Positions 46,008 through 53,888 of a stretch of DNA of 64,000 bases are shown piece by piece; positions within the stretch are counted from its first letter, which is position 1; every line of letters begins with the position of its first letter. Position numbers and translations under genes: made by a program. The DNA is from Owenweeksia sp965214115 (GTDB lineage: Bacteria; Bacteroidota; Bacteroidia; Flavobacteriales; Schleiferiaceae): the NCBI GenBank assembly GCA_965214115.1, contig CBDCAU010000009.1, positions 186,001 to 250,000 on the forward strand. The letters run 5' to 3'. Below the pieces are notes generated by a model, which was not told the origin of the DNA, did not search any database, and saw only the letters and a list, made by a program, of their open reading frames with translations.

Positions 46008-47726
46008 CTAAAAACCAAGAGATTTTTTGATGGCTTCCATACGGTTTTTTAGTTTGGTTTTTACCGCCTCAAAATCACTTGCTTTTTCCAAAGGAGAATT
46101 TACGCTGATATAAAATTTAATTTTCGGCTCCGTGCCGCTGGGGCGCGCGGTGATTTTGCTTCCTTTGGCAGTGATGATTTGGATGACATTGCTTTTGGGC
46201 AAGTCAATCGGGATTTCCATTCCGCTTTGCGTTTCACGCGCGATGGATGCATCGTAATCCAAAACTTCCACCACTTTTTCCCCTGCAATTTCTTTAGGTG
46301 TGTTGTGCCTAAAATCCTGCATCATTTTTTGAATTTCTTCCGCCCCTTTCTGTCCCTCTTCTTTTAATGCAATTAAATCTTCCAAATAGAAGCCATATTT
46401 GACATAAATTTCTATCAATTTTTTATAAAAAGAAGACCCTTGGGATTTGGCCCAGGCCGCAGCTTCCGCCAGCATCACTCCGCTGGCAATCGCGTCTTTA
46501 TCGCGCACAAAATCGCCAATCATATAGCCGTAACTTTCCTCGCCGCCGCCGATAAATTTTTGCTTGGGCCGATCACGAATTACTTTGGCAATCCATTTGA
46601 AACCCGTCAGAACGCTCGGACAATCCACCCCGTAACTTTCCGCGATTTCCTCAATCAAATCGGTGGTCACGATGGTTTTGGCAACAAACTCATTTCCAGT
46701 TAGTTTGCCCGCTTCCTTCCACTTTTCCAACAGATAATAAATCAAAACGGAAGCGGCTTGGTTGCCGTTCAGAAGTTCCATTTTTCCGTCCAAATTCCGC
46801 ACGGCGATGCCTACGCGGTCGGCGTCGGGGTCAGTGCCGATGACCAAATCCGCATTGATTTCTTCCGCCATTTTTACCGCCATCGAAAGCGCCTCGGCTT
46901 CCTCGGGATTGGGGGATTCCACGGTGGGAAAATTCCCGTCTGGTTCGGCCTGTTCTTTTACAATATGAAAATCGGTAAAACCGCAAACTTCCATCGCTTC
47001 TGGCATTCCCTTGATGCTCGTCCCGTGGATGCTGGTGAATACAATTTTCAAATCTTTTTTCCCAGCATTTCCAAAGCTAAGTTTCTTTATTTCAGCAAGA
47101 TACGCTGAATCCATATCCTTGCCGATGGCTTCAATTAAATCCGATTCTTCCGCGAATTTCACGTCTGCGGGGCGCACTTTTCGCACCTCGGAAATCACGC
47201 CTTGATCGTGGGGCGGCACCAATTGTCCGCCGTCATTCCAATACACTTTGTAGCCGTTGTATTCTGGCGGATTATGGGAAGCGGTTATCACGATTCCGCT
47301 TTGGCAATTCAAATGGCGGATGGCAAAAGAAAGCTCCGGCGTGGGCCGCAAATCTTCAAACAAAAAAACTCGTATTTGATTGGCTGCCAACACTTCAGCT
47401 ACTTGTCGCGAAAAAGTTTTGGAATTGTTTCGGCTGTCGTGGGCGATCGCCACTTTCAGTTCCTTCTCTTTTGGAAATTGCTTTTTTAGATAATTGGCTA
47501 ATCCCTGCGTGGCAGCGCCCAATGTATATTTATTGACGCGGTTGATGCCCACCCCCATTTTGCCGCGCATCCCGCCGGTGCCAAAATCAAGGTCTTTATA
47601 AAAAGCATCGTTTAAAATTTCACCGCCTTCTGCCAGCAATTTTTCCGCTTCTTCACGGGTTTGCAAATCGTAAGGCTCGCGCGTCCAAGCCGTTGCTTTT
47701 TCGCGCACCTCAGCATTCTCACTCAT
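46008..47726 (-). CDS. Phospho-sugar mutase (alpha-D-phosphohexomutase family)
   Basis: This 572-aa cytoplasmic enzyme interconverts hexose-1- and hexose-6-phosphates; the long form fits phosphoglucomutase/phosphomannomutase type 2. The phosphoserine loop is TASHNPPEYNG (S150). The Mg-binding loop is GTDPDADR (D299, D301, D303), the sugar-specificity loop GGGEESYGYM, and the phosphate-binding loop TARPSGTEPKIKFY near the end. All four active-site segments are present. It lies 16 bp after the DUF2807 gene and about 65 bp before the GT39 frame, in a four-gene minus-strand series. It may supply activated sugar to the same pathway as GT39, which is inference. Confidence 0.95.
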   Translation of the reverse strand: MSENAEVREKATAWTREPYDLQTREEAEKLLAEGGEILNDAFYKDLDFGTGGMRGKMGVGINRVNKYTLGAATQGLANYLKKQFPKEKELKVAIAHDSRNNSKTFSRQVAEVLAANQIRVFLFEDLRPTPELSFAIRHLNCQSGIVITASHNPPEYNGYKVYWNDGGQLVPPHDQGVISEVRKVRPADVKFAEESDLIEAIGKDMDSAYLAEIKKLSFGNAGKKDLKIVFTSIHGTSIKGMPEAMEVCGFTDFHIVKEQAEPDGNFPTVESPNPEEAEALSMAVKMAEEINADLVIGTDPDADRVGIAVRNLDGKMELLNGNQAASVLIYYLLEKWKEAGKLTGNEFVAKTIVTTDLIEEIAESYGVDCPSVLTGFKWIAKVIRDRPKQKFIGGGEESYGYMIGDFVRDKDAIASGVMLAEAAAWAKSQGSSFYKKLIEIYVKYGFYLEDLIALKEEGQKGAEEIQKMMQDFRHNTPKEIAGEKVVEVLDYDASIARETQSGMEIPIDLPKSNVIQIITAKGSKITARPSGTEPKIKFYISVNSPLEKASDFEAVKTKLKNRMEAIKKSLGF

Positions 47727-47742
47727 TTTTTAAGGGAAGTTT

Positions 47743-48444
47743 TTATTGAATCGGTTTGATATTGGCCGCGCCGGAAATGTCTTGCGTCACGTTGCCGGGG
47801 TTTCCTTTGTAACGAACTTCGGCCGCGCCACTCACCTCAATCTCAAGGTTTTGCGAGGCAAAAACGCGCGCCGAACCTGCGCCCGACATATCTACTTTAC
47901 AGTCTTGCGTTTTAAATTCTTCGGCGTTGATTTCCACCGCGCCGGAGGTTTCAAAACGCGCTTCATCGGCATTGCCGCTCAGGTTCAATTCGCAAGCGCC
48001 GCTGAAATCGCCCTCCAATTCGTCGGCGTTGATACTCAAATCCGCCTCCACCGAACCCGAAAAATCCAGCTTCACTTTTCGGCCTTTCAACAATCCTTTC
48101 GATGAAATTTTCACCGCACCGTCCGCCTCCAATTTTTCCAAGGTTTCCAAATTGATGTACAAATTGAGGGCGCGGGTTTTGCCAAAATCCACCTCGGAAG
48201 AAACGTGCATAGTGCCGCCTTTTACGTAGGTTTCGATGTGTTCCATCAAGTTTTCGTCCGCCTCCACTTCTATGGAACTGTACGAATTCGGGGTAATAAA
48301 AACTTCAAATTCCCCACTGATTTCCAATGACTTAAAAGGTGCGGATTCGCGGGTTTCCTTTTTTACGTTGCCGTTTCCTTCAATGGTTTCTTGACAAGAA
48401 AGGGAAATAGTGGCCAAAACGGCCATCATCAAGATTTTTTTCAT
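47743..48444 (-). CDS. DUF2807 head-GIN-domain lipoprotein
   Basis: This 233-aa protein has a lipoprotein signal (MMAVLATISLSCQETIEG; cysteine near residue 17). The DUF2807 beta-helix pattern follows: RESAPFKSLEISGEFEVFIT, then periodic short strands with SGSVEADLSINADELEG, SGACELNLSGNADE and SGAAEVRYKG. These proteins are common in Bacteroidota envelopes and are called putative auto-transporter adhesin head domains; the function is not established. A promoter is seen just upstream (48460-48489), and the phosphomutase gene follows after 16 bp, so this is likely the first gene of a four-gene operon. Confidence 0.9.
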   Translation of the reverse strand: MKKILMMAVLATISLSCQETIEGNGNVKKETRESAPFKSLEISGEFEVFITPNSYSSIEVEADENLMEHIETYVKGGTMHVSSEVDFGKTRALNLYINLETLEKLEADGAVKISSKGLLKGRKVKLDFSGSVEADLSINADELEGDFSGACELNLSGNADEARFETSGAVEINAEEFKTQDCKVDMSGAGSARVFASQNLEIEVSGAAEVRYKGNPGNVTQDISGAANIKPIQ

Positions 48445-48459
48445 CGTTCAAATTTTCGG

Positions 48460-48489
48460 TAAAAGTAAAGGTTTGCGGGCGTTTTCAAA
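48460..48489 (-). promoter_or_regulatory. Bacteroidota-type promoter of the DUF2807-phosphomutase-GT39-TlpA series
   Basis: On the minus strand TTTG (48489-48486), an 18-bp spacer and TACTTTTA (48467-48460) match the TTTG/TAnnTTTG consensus with one mismatch. The ATG is 16 bp downstream. Confidence 0.65.
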
Positions 48490-48518
48490 GCTTACACGCT
48501 GAGATTGTCGTCATAGAA

Positions 48519-48546
48519 AAAGTCCCAACATTTCGGTTGGGACTTT
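48519..48546 (-). terminator. Hairpin terminator downstream of htpG region
   Basis: The perfect 11-bp arms AAAGTCCCAAC and GTTGGGACTTT are followed on the minus strand by TTTTT. It sits just upstream of the DUF2807 promoter and would insulate the operon. Between 48550 and 48735 I see no gene. Confidence 0.8.
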
Positions 48547-48735
48547 CTAAAATTAAGGTTTAACCAAGGGCAACGAAAATCTGGGGGTGGGGTTTGCAAT
48601 GCTGGCTTGGATCGTTTTGATTTGCGGCTGCGTTAGTTTTTAGTGGTGCTTTAGAACAGGGCAAATAGGAGGGGCGGTTTTATTTAAAACTTAAACTATT
48701 GTATCCAAGTGGATCACAAAAATTGCATCCATAAA

Positions 48736-48768
48736 AAAATCCGCCCCAGCAAAACCGAGACGGATTTT
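48736..48768 (-). terminator. Rho-independent terminator of htpG
   Basis: The arms AAAATCCG and CGGATTTT flank an 17-bp loop, with seven T following on the minus strand, 25 bp past the htpG stop. Confidence 0.8.
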
Positions 48769-48792
48769 AAAACCAAATATCTAAAACGGCTT

Positions 48793-50682
48793 TTAGCTTT
48801 TCGCTAAATCTTCAAACCCTTTTTCCACAAAAGAAGTCAACTCCTCCCCTTTCAATAAATTTTGCGAAAGCAAGGCTAAATCTGTTCCTCTTTTAATCAT
48901 CGTTTCACGGGTTTTATCGTCTTTTTCCTCCAAAATTTTAGTTACAAAATCATTATTGGAATTAACTACTAAATGAAACATTTCAGGCATATTTTCCATA
49001 CCCATCATTCCACCGCCGCCCGTCATACTCATTTCTTTCATCCGGCGCATAAATTCAGGGACGGTAATCGTGAACGGTAAATCGCCACTATCCAAGTTCT
49101 CCATCTGCACCACGAATTTCTCTTTCTGCAAAGATTTTTCAATAGTTTCTTTCAGTTCCTTGATTTGCTCCTCGCTTAGCTTGGCTGGGTGATTTTCGTC
49201 TTTTTGGATGAGCTTATCAATGTGGTCGGAATCCACTCGCGCAAAGCGCAACTTCTCGTTGCCGGTTTCCAATTTTTGCAATAAATGGCTTACCAAAGGG
49301 CTGTCCAAAAGCAACACTTCGTAGCTTTTATTTTTAGCTTTTTTTACAAAAGAATGTTGCAAATCTTGATTGGAAGCATATAGCAAAATTTGATTGCCTT
49401 CTTTATCGGTATGTAGCTCTTCGATTTTCGCTTTAAATTCTTCTAAAGTGTGAAACTTTCCATCTACATCTTCCACCAAGAAAAACTTTTGCGCGCGTTC
49501 AAAGAATTTTTCATCGGAAAGCATCCCATATTCGATGATAATTTTGATGTCTTTCCACTTTTTTTCAAAATCTTCGCGGTCATTTTTGAAAAGCTCTTCC
49601 AGTTTGTCCGCTACCTTTTTTGTGATATGTCCGCTGATTTTTTTCACCGCGCCGTCGCTCTGCAAATAGCTCCGCGAAACGTTCAGCGGGATGTCTTTGC
49701 TGTCAATCACGCCGTGCAGCAAAGTGAGGAAATCCGGCACGATCCCTTCCAAGTTATCCGTTACAAACACCTGATTTTGATACAGTTGAATTTTGTTCCG
49801 GTTGGGATCCACGTTCGGTTTGATGCGCGGAAAAAACAAGATCCCCGTCAGATCAAACGGATAATCCACGTTCAAATGAATGTGGAAAAGCGGGTCTTCA
49901 AAGCTGTACGGATACAGTTCTTTGTAAAATTTGTTATAATCTTCGTCTTTCAGTTCGGTGGGCGTTTTCGTCCAAGCGGGGTCGGGATTGTTGATGATGT
50001 TCGCCACCTCTTTTTTGACCTCTTTCGCGTCGTCACTCTCCCCTTCTTTTTCGGTAATTTCTTCCACGCCAAACTGAATCGGCACGGGCAAAAACTTGCA
50101 GTATTTATTTAAAAGTTCGCGGATTTTCCAGTCTTCCAAAAACTCTTTTTCCTCATCGGAAATATGTAAAATCACGTCTGTGCCACGGTCGTCTTTTTGG
50201 GATTCTTCCAACTTAAATTCTGGGTTTCCTTCGCATTCCCAATGTGCGGCGGGGGCGGTTTCGTCGTGGCTTTTGGTCAGGATTTCCACTTTTTTGGCCA
50301 CCATAAAACTGGAATAAAATCCCAAGCCAAAATGGCCGATAATGGCGGCGCCGTCAGCCTTTTCTTCGTATTTCTGCACGAATTCTTCCGCGCCAGAAAA
50401 TGCCAGTTGATTGATGTATTTTTCCACTTCGTCGGGACTCATCCCAATACCACGGTCGCTCACCGTTAGCGTTTTGGCTTCTTTGTCCAGCTTTATTTGG
50501 ATGGTCAAATTGCCCAGTTCGGCTTTGCTTTCGCCGATGCGGGTCAGCGTTTTCAGTTTCTGCGTGGCATCCACTGCGTTGGAAACCAGCTCTCTAAGAA
50601 AAATTTCGTGGTCAGAATAGAGAAATTTCTTGATGATGGGAAAAATATTGTCGGCGGTTACGTTGATAGTTCCTGTACTCAT
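48793..50682 (-). CDS. htpG: Molecular chaperone HtpG (Hsp90)
   Basis: This 629-aa cytoplasmic Hsp90 assists late folding of client proteins using ATP. The GHKL ATPase domain shows FLRELVSNAVDATQKL (Asn of the Bergerat fold), DRGIGMSPDEVEKYINQLA and IIGHFGLGFYSSFMV. The middle domain has LTGILFFPR, LYQNQVFVTD and DIPLNVSRSYLQSD (catalytic-loop Arg). The C-terminal dimerisation region is shorter and includes a Gly/Met-rich stretch (SMTGGGGMMGMENMPEM), a little unusual for HtpG. The ATG is at 50682. A degenerate heptamer array lies 10 bp upstream of the start, in the presumed leader or promoter region. Confidence 0.97.
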   Translation of the reverse strand: MSTGTINVTADNIFPIIKKFLYSDHEIFLRELVSNAVDATQKLKTLTRIGESKAELGNLTIQIKLDKEAKTLTVSDRGIGMSPDEVEKYINQLAFSGAEEFVQKYEEKADGAAIIGHFGLGFYSSFMVAKKVEILTKSHDETAPAAHWECEGNPEFKLEESQKDDRGTDVILHISDEEKEFLEDWKIRELLNKYCKFLPVPIQFGVEEITEKEGESDDAKEVKKEVANIINNPDPAWTKTPTELKDEDYNKFYKELYPYSFEDPLFHIHLNVDYPFDLTGILFFPRIKPNVDPNRNKIQLYQNQVFVTDNLEGIVPDFLTLLHGVIDSKDIPLNVSRSYLQSDGAVKKISGHITKKVADKLEELFKNDREDFEKKWKDIKIIIEYGMLSDEKFFERAQKFFLVEDVDGKFHTLEEFKAKIEELHTDKEGNQILLYASNQDLQHSFVKKAKNKSYEVLLLDSPLVSHLLQKLETGNEKLRFARVDSDHIDKLIQKDENHPAKLSEEQIKELKETIEKSLQKEKFVVQMENLDSGDLPFTITVPEFMRRMKEMSMTGGGGMMGMENMPEMFHLVVNSNNDFVTKILEEKDDKTRETMIKRGTDLALLSQNLLKGEELTSFVEKGFEDLAKS

Positions 50683-50691
50683 TTCTTTATT

Positions 50692-50754
50692 GTTTAATGT
50701 TCAATGTTTAAGGTTCGAAGTTTTGTTCCGTGTTTCAGGTTTCGTGTTTCAAGT
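50692..50754. repeat. Degenerate heptanucleotide array upstream of htpG
   Basis: Nine 7-mers can be read in register: GTTTAAT, GTTCAAT, GTTTAAG, GTTCGAA, GTTTTGT, TCCGTGT, TTCAGGT, TTCGTGT, TTCAAGT. The first four are clear relatives and the rest drift. Shortly after, 50770-50783 reads AGGGATGTGCCGCC, identical to 14 bp of block one in repeat copy B. Confidence 0.6.
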
Positions 50755-50823
50755 TCAGCGCGGGGAGCAAGGGATGTGCCGCCGCGCTTTAGATGACAAT
50801 GTGGCAACCGCTATTTTTGAAAA

Positions 50824-51021
50824 ATGAAAATCAGACATTTTTTAATCATTTTCCTCATTGGATTTGGGCTTGAAATTTTGGGCAGCGTTTTCAAGGTGCT
50901 GCGATTTCCCGGAACTGCCTTCCTGCTGATGGCTGGCGGCGGACTGCAATTTTTGACGCTGATCGGGTTGGCGATAAAATTGTTGGTATCCAAAAAAGCC
51001 AAGGCATTTTTAAATTGGTAA
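50824..51021 (+). CDS. Small two-helix membrane protein (65 aa)
   Basis: Two hydrophobic helices lie at residues 5-22 (HFLIIFLIGFGLEILGSV) and 30-54, joined by a short basic loop (FKVLRFPG), with a basic tail (SKKAKAFLNW). The helix-loop-helix hairpin resembles small GldL-like membrane proteins of Bacteroidota, but the similarity is too short to assign. It is followed after 39 bp by a second small membrane protein gene, and the two may be co-transcribed towards tRNA-Thr. Confidence 0.6.
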   Translation: MKIRHFLIIFLIGFGLEILGSVFKVLRFPGTAFLLMAGGGLQFLTLIGLAIKLLVSKKAKAFLNW

Positions 51022-51060
51022 AATTGCTACATTTCCGCTTTTTAAAACCCTTCCAAAAAA

Positions 51061-51228
51061 ATGAAAATAGCCATCCCCGTTTTACTGCTCATCGGCGTGC
51101 TTGCCATTCTCTTGCAAATCTTGGAAATCATCGGCGGCATCCTGATTATGATCGTGGGCATCACCTGTCTTTTGATTGCCGTCATCCTTTGGGTGGTGCG
51201 CCGGTTTGCCAAAAAAGCGAAAGGATAA
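51061..51228 (+). CDS. Very small membrane protein (55 aa)
   Basis: The ATG at 51061 opens MKIAIPVLLLIGVLAILLQI, followed by a second hydrophobic stretch (GILIMIVGITCLLIAVILWV) and a basic tail RRFAKKAKG, with the stop at 51226-51228. Both segments are long enough to span the membrane, and the positive-inside tail fits a hairpin. I do not recognise a family. Support comes from the clean topology and its place right after another small membrane gene. Confidence 0.5.
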   Translation: MKIAIPVLLLIGVLAILLQILEIIGGILIMIVGITCLLIAVILWVVRRFAKKAKG

Positions 51229-51239
51229 AACAGCCTTCT

Positions 51240-51312
51240 GCCTCCTTAGCTCAGCTGGTAGAGCATTTCATTCGTAATGAAGGGGTCGCCGGTTCGAATC
51301 CGGTGGGAGGCT
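51240..51312 (+). tRNA. tRNA-Thr (anticodon CGT)
   Basis: The 73-nt cloverleaf folds fully: acceptor GCCTCCT/GGGAGGC, D stem GCTC/GAGC, anticodon stem TTTCA/TGAAG around TTCGTAA (anticodon CGT, codon ACG), and T arm GCCGG-TTCGAAT-CCGGT, with discriminator T. No CCA is encoded. Confidence 0.96.
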
Positions 51313-51369
51313 CTTATTTAAATATACAGTCTGACCCTTGCTTTCGCCCATCATTTATTCGTAGAAAAA

Positions 51370-52377
51370 ATGAAAAATTCCAAAATCATTGGCATCGGCC
51401 ATTATGTGCCTGAAAACGTGGTCACCAACGATGATCTATCCAAACTAATGGATACCAGCGACGCTTGGATTCAAGAGCGGACGGGCATCCGCGAGCGGCG
51501 CTGGGTGCCGGAGGGCAGCGACGACACGCCCTCGGTGATGGGAACGAAAGCGGCGAAAATCGCCATTAAAAAAGCAGGATTACAACCCAGCGACATCGAC
51601 TTTATCGTGTTCGCCACGCTCTCGCCAGATTATTATTTTCCGGGGCCGGGCGTGTTGGTGCAGCGGCAGTTGGGATTGAAAGACATCCCTGCGCTGGACG
51701 TGCGCAACCAATGTTCGGGCTTCGTTTATGGCCTTTCCGTGGCGGATCAATTCATCAAAACGGGGATGTATAAAAACGTGCTGCTGATCGGCAGCGAACT
51801 GCATAGCCAAGGGCTGGACAAGACCACGCGCGGGCGGGGCGTTTCGGTGATTTTTGGCGATGGCGCGGGCGCGGTGGTTCTGCAAGCCACGGATAATCAG
51901 GAGGAAGGAATCTTGACCACGCACCTCCACGCCGAGGGCGAGCACGCCGAACAACTGGCGCTGATCGGCCCGAACACTTCCCACTGGGTGGATGATATTT
52001 TGGCGGAAGCCGACCCCGACGACACCAGTTATTATCCTTATATGAACGGGAATTTCGTGTTCAAACACGCCGTGACCCGCTTTCAGGAAGTAATAGACGA
52101 AGCGCTGGAAGCGACCCAACTTTCCGCCTCGGACATTGATTTGCTGATTCCCCACCAAGCGAATTTGCGCATCAGCCAGTTCATCCAAAAAAGTATGGAA
52201 CTTTCGGATGCGCAAGTTTTCAATAATATTCAAAAATATGGGAATACCACGGCGGCTTCCATTCCGATTGCGATGAGCGAGGCGTGGGAAGAAGGGCGTC
52301 TGAAGAAGGGCGATTTGCTGTGCGTGGCGGCTTTTGGCAGTGGATTTACTTGGGGGAGCGCGCTGGTGCGGATGTAA
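51370..52377 (+). CDS. fabH: 3-oxoacyl-[acyl-carrier-protein] synthase III (KASIII)
   Basis: This 335-aa enzyme condenses acetyl-CoA with malonyl-ACP to start fatty-acid synthesis; FabH-like proteins can also serve specialised lipids. The triad is visible: C115 in RNQCSGFVYG, H262 in IPHQANLRI and N292 in YGNTTAASIP. FGDGAGAVVLQ and the C-terminal CVAAFGSGFTWGSALV glycine loop are also present. Starting at 51370 gives the family's N-terminus (GIGHYVPENVVTNDDL). It stands alone, away from fabD/acpP, and the YYPYMNGNFVFKHAV segment is typical of Bacteroidota KASIII. It is just downstream of tRNA-Thr. Confidence 0.94.
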   Translation: MKNSKIIGIGHYVPENVVTNDDLSKLMDTSDAWIQERTGIRERRWVPEGSDDTPSVMGTKAAKIAIKKAGLQPSDIDFIVFATLSPDYYFPGPGVLVQRQLGLKDIPALDVRNQCSGFVYGLSVADQFIKTGMYKNVLLIGSELHSQGLDKTTRGRGVSVIFGDGAGAVVLQATDNQEEGILTTHLHAEGEHAEQLALIGPNTSHWVDDILAEADPDDTSYYPYMNGNFVFKHAVTRFQEVIDEALEATQLSASDIDLLIPHQANLRISQFIQKSMELSDAQVFNNIQKYGNTTAASIPIAMSEAWEEGRLKKGDLLCVAAFGSGFTWGSALVRM

Positions 52378-52408
52378 TTTTCAAAAATTTACAGAGGATT
52401 TTCATAAA

Positions 52409-52525
52409 ATGCGGAAAGGCAAAAGCTGTTTCCATATCAAAAAATTGACGGCGGAAACGGAGGCCGAAATCTCGCCGATGATCGAAAAAGGCGTGAACCT
52501 TTATTTGCAAGACGACTTGATTTGA
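52409..52525 (+). pseudogene. Possible C-terminal remnant of a DUF1801/YdhG-like protein
   Basis: A 38-codon ORF reads MRKGKSCFHIKKLTAETEAE and ends VNLYLQDDLI. GKSCxxxKKL resembles the last strand of DUF1801/YdhG-type proteins, where a ~110-residue N-terminal part should precede it; here that part is absent and fabH ends 31 bp upstream. It may be a gene remnant or chance. Confidence 0.3.
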
Positions 52526-52548
52526 TACGAAAAAACGGGAAAGCAACA

Positions 52549-52833
52549 ATGGAAATTCAACATATAAAGGAGGACTCGAAAGGTAAATTCTATATTGAAG
52601 AGGATGGCAAGGAGATCGCTACAATGACTTATTCCAAGGCGGGCGACCGAAAGATAATCATCGACCATACGTTTGTGCGACCTGAAAAGCGCGACCAAGG
52701 CATTGGCGAAGAACTGGTTAATGCCGCCGCGGATTTTGCGCGTAAAAATGATATTCAAATCGTGCCGCTTTGTCCCTTTGCCAAAAAAGTGATGGAAAAT
52801 GATTCCAAATATAGGGATGTCTTGCATTCGTAG
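52549..52833 (+). CDS. GNAT-family N-acetyltransferase, small YjdJ-like type
   Basis: The start is taken at the ATG at 52549 (MEIQHIKEDSKGKFYIEEDG); the TTG at 52522 would only add an unrelated leader. The 94-aa protein has the compact acetyltransferase core: strand IATMTYSKAGDRKIIIDHTF, the acetyl-CoA loop RPEKRDQGIGEELVNAAADF (pattern R-x2-G-x-G), and PLCPFAKKVME near the C-terminus, which is conserved in this short group. The substrate is unknown; the group is often compared with human NATD1. Confidence 0.87.
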   Translation: MEIQHIKEDSKGKFYIEEDGKEIATMTYSKAGDRKIIIDHTFVRPEKRDQGIGEELVNAAADFARKNDIQIVPLCPFAKKVMENDSKYRDVLHS

Positions 52834-52890
52834 TTGGGAAATTTTGGGATATCAAACGAACGTCTTTTTAACATCAAAATAATGTAAAAA

Positions 52891-53268
52891 ATGAAAAATA
52901 TTGTATTCGCATTTATGGGTATATTTTTAATAGGAAATTTTGCTACTGCCAATGGTACATTTTTACCTGAACAATCCCTTTCGGAAGAAGCCAAAATTGA
53001 TTTGTTGATTGAGGCCATTGGCGATTTGAAAGGTGCCAAATTTCTCCGCAACGGCGACACCCACTCTGCCAGCAAAGCCGCCAGCCACCTAAAACGCAAG
53101 ATGCGCTGGCTGGGCGGCGATATCGAAACCGCGCGCCAGTTTATCAACGAAATGGCCTCGGAATCTTCCTCTTCGGGCGAGAAATATTACATCATTTTTA
53201 GCAATGGCAAAAAAGTAACTTCCCGCTCTTTTTTGTTGGAAAAATTGGAGGAAATTGAAAATGAATAG
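52891..53268 (+). CDS. DUF5329 family exported protein
   Basis: This 125-aa protein has a signal peptide at residues 1-21 (IVFAFMGIFLIGNFATANG). The DUF5329 core follows: IDLLIEAIGDLKGAKFLRNG, HSASKAASHLKRKMRWLG, TARQFINEMASESSSSGEKY and SRSFLLEKLEEIE, matching the family pattern FIRNG...AxxAAxHLRxK...FIxxxASxSSxSG. Function is unknown. The stop TAG overlaps the first unit of a heptamer array. The gene lies between the acetyltransferase and the hemerythrin genes, all on the plus strand with gaps of 60-100 bp. Confidence 0.85.
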   Translation: MKNIVFAFMGIFLIGNFATANGTFLPEQSLSEEAKIDLLIEAIGDLKGAKFLRNGDTHSASKAASHLKRKMRWLGGDIETARQFINEMASESSSSGEKYYIIFSNGKKVTSRSFLLEKLEEIENE

Positions 53269-53348
53269 TCCACAGTCAACGGTCGATAGCCCACAGCCGG
53301 TCTGCATATTACGGCAAGCTGTGGACTATTGGCTGTCGACCGTGGACT
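53267..53348. repeat. Inverted pair of heptanucleotide arrays
   Basis: Five 7-mers (AGTCCAC, AGTCAAC, GGTCGAT, AGCCCAC, AGCCGGT) are followed after 12 bp by five that read, on the opposite strand, AGTCCAC, GGTCGAC, AGCCAAT, AGTCCAC, AGCTTGC. The array begins inside the DUF5329 stop codon and can form a long imperfect hairpin. Confidence 0.75.
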
Positions 53349-53365
53349 TCTAAAAACAAACACAA

Positions 53366-53800
53366 TTGAACATCTTCGAAGAACTGCGCGCCGACCACGA
53401 CAAGCAGCGCACCTTGGCCGACCTATTGGTGAAAACCCACGGCGACAGTGACGGCCGCGCGGAACTGTATTCCCGCTTGAAAAACGAACTGAAAACCCAC
53501 GCGGACGCGGAAGAGCGGCACTTTTACAAACACCTCATCAGCAAGTACAGGACGCAGGATTTGACCCGCCACGGCATCGCCGAATACCACGAAATGGACG
53601 AACTGATGGAAGAGTTGGACAGCGCCGACCGCAGCTCGTCCAGCTGGGTAGCGACAGCCGAAAAATTGCGTGAAAAAGTACACCACCACTTAGAGGATGA
53701 AGAGCATAAATTCTTCCAACAAGCCGGTAAAGTGTTCAGCGAAAAACAGAAGGAAGAATTGGCAAAATCCTACCGAAAATATGTGGAAAAGAATAGTTAA
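53366..53800 (+). CDS. Hemerythrin HHE-domain protein
   Basis: This 144-aa all-helical protein has the iron-ligand pattern of hemerythrin-like domains: FEELRADHDKQRTL (first His), THADAEERHFYKHL (His and Glu), HGIAEYHEMDELM and VHHHLEDEEHKFF (His and Glu). It binds a di-iron centre and may sense or store oxygen, nitric oxide or iron. The start is a TTG at 53366: an in-frame TAA at 53351 closes the frame and no ATG lies between. A strong terminator follows at 53827. Confidence 0.9.
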   Translation: MNIFEELRADHDKQRTLADLLVKTHGDSDGRAELYSRLKNELKTHADAEERHFYKHLISKYRTQDLTRHGIAEYHEMDELMEELDSADRSSSSWVATAEKLREKVHHHLEDEEHKFFQQAGKVFSEKQKEELAKSYRKYVEKNS

Positions 53801-53826
53801 AAGTTTGGATGAAAAACTAAATTTAT

Positions 53827-53858
53827 AAAGCCGGAATAAATTCCGGCTTTTTTTTGGA
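53827..53858 (+). terminator. Rho-independent terminator of the hemerythrin gene
   Basis: The perfect 10-bp arms AAAGCCGGAA and TTCCGGCTTT around TAAA are followed by TTTTT. Confidence 0.92.
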
Positions 53859-53888
53859 ATTGTCCAAAATCTTTAATGTATTGGGGGA

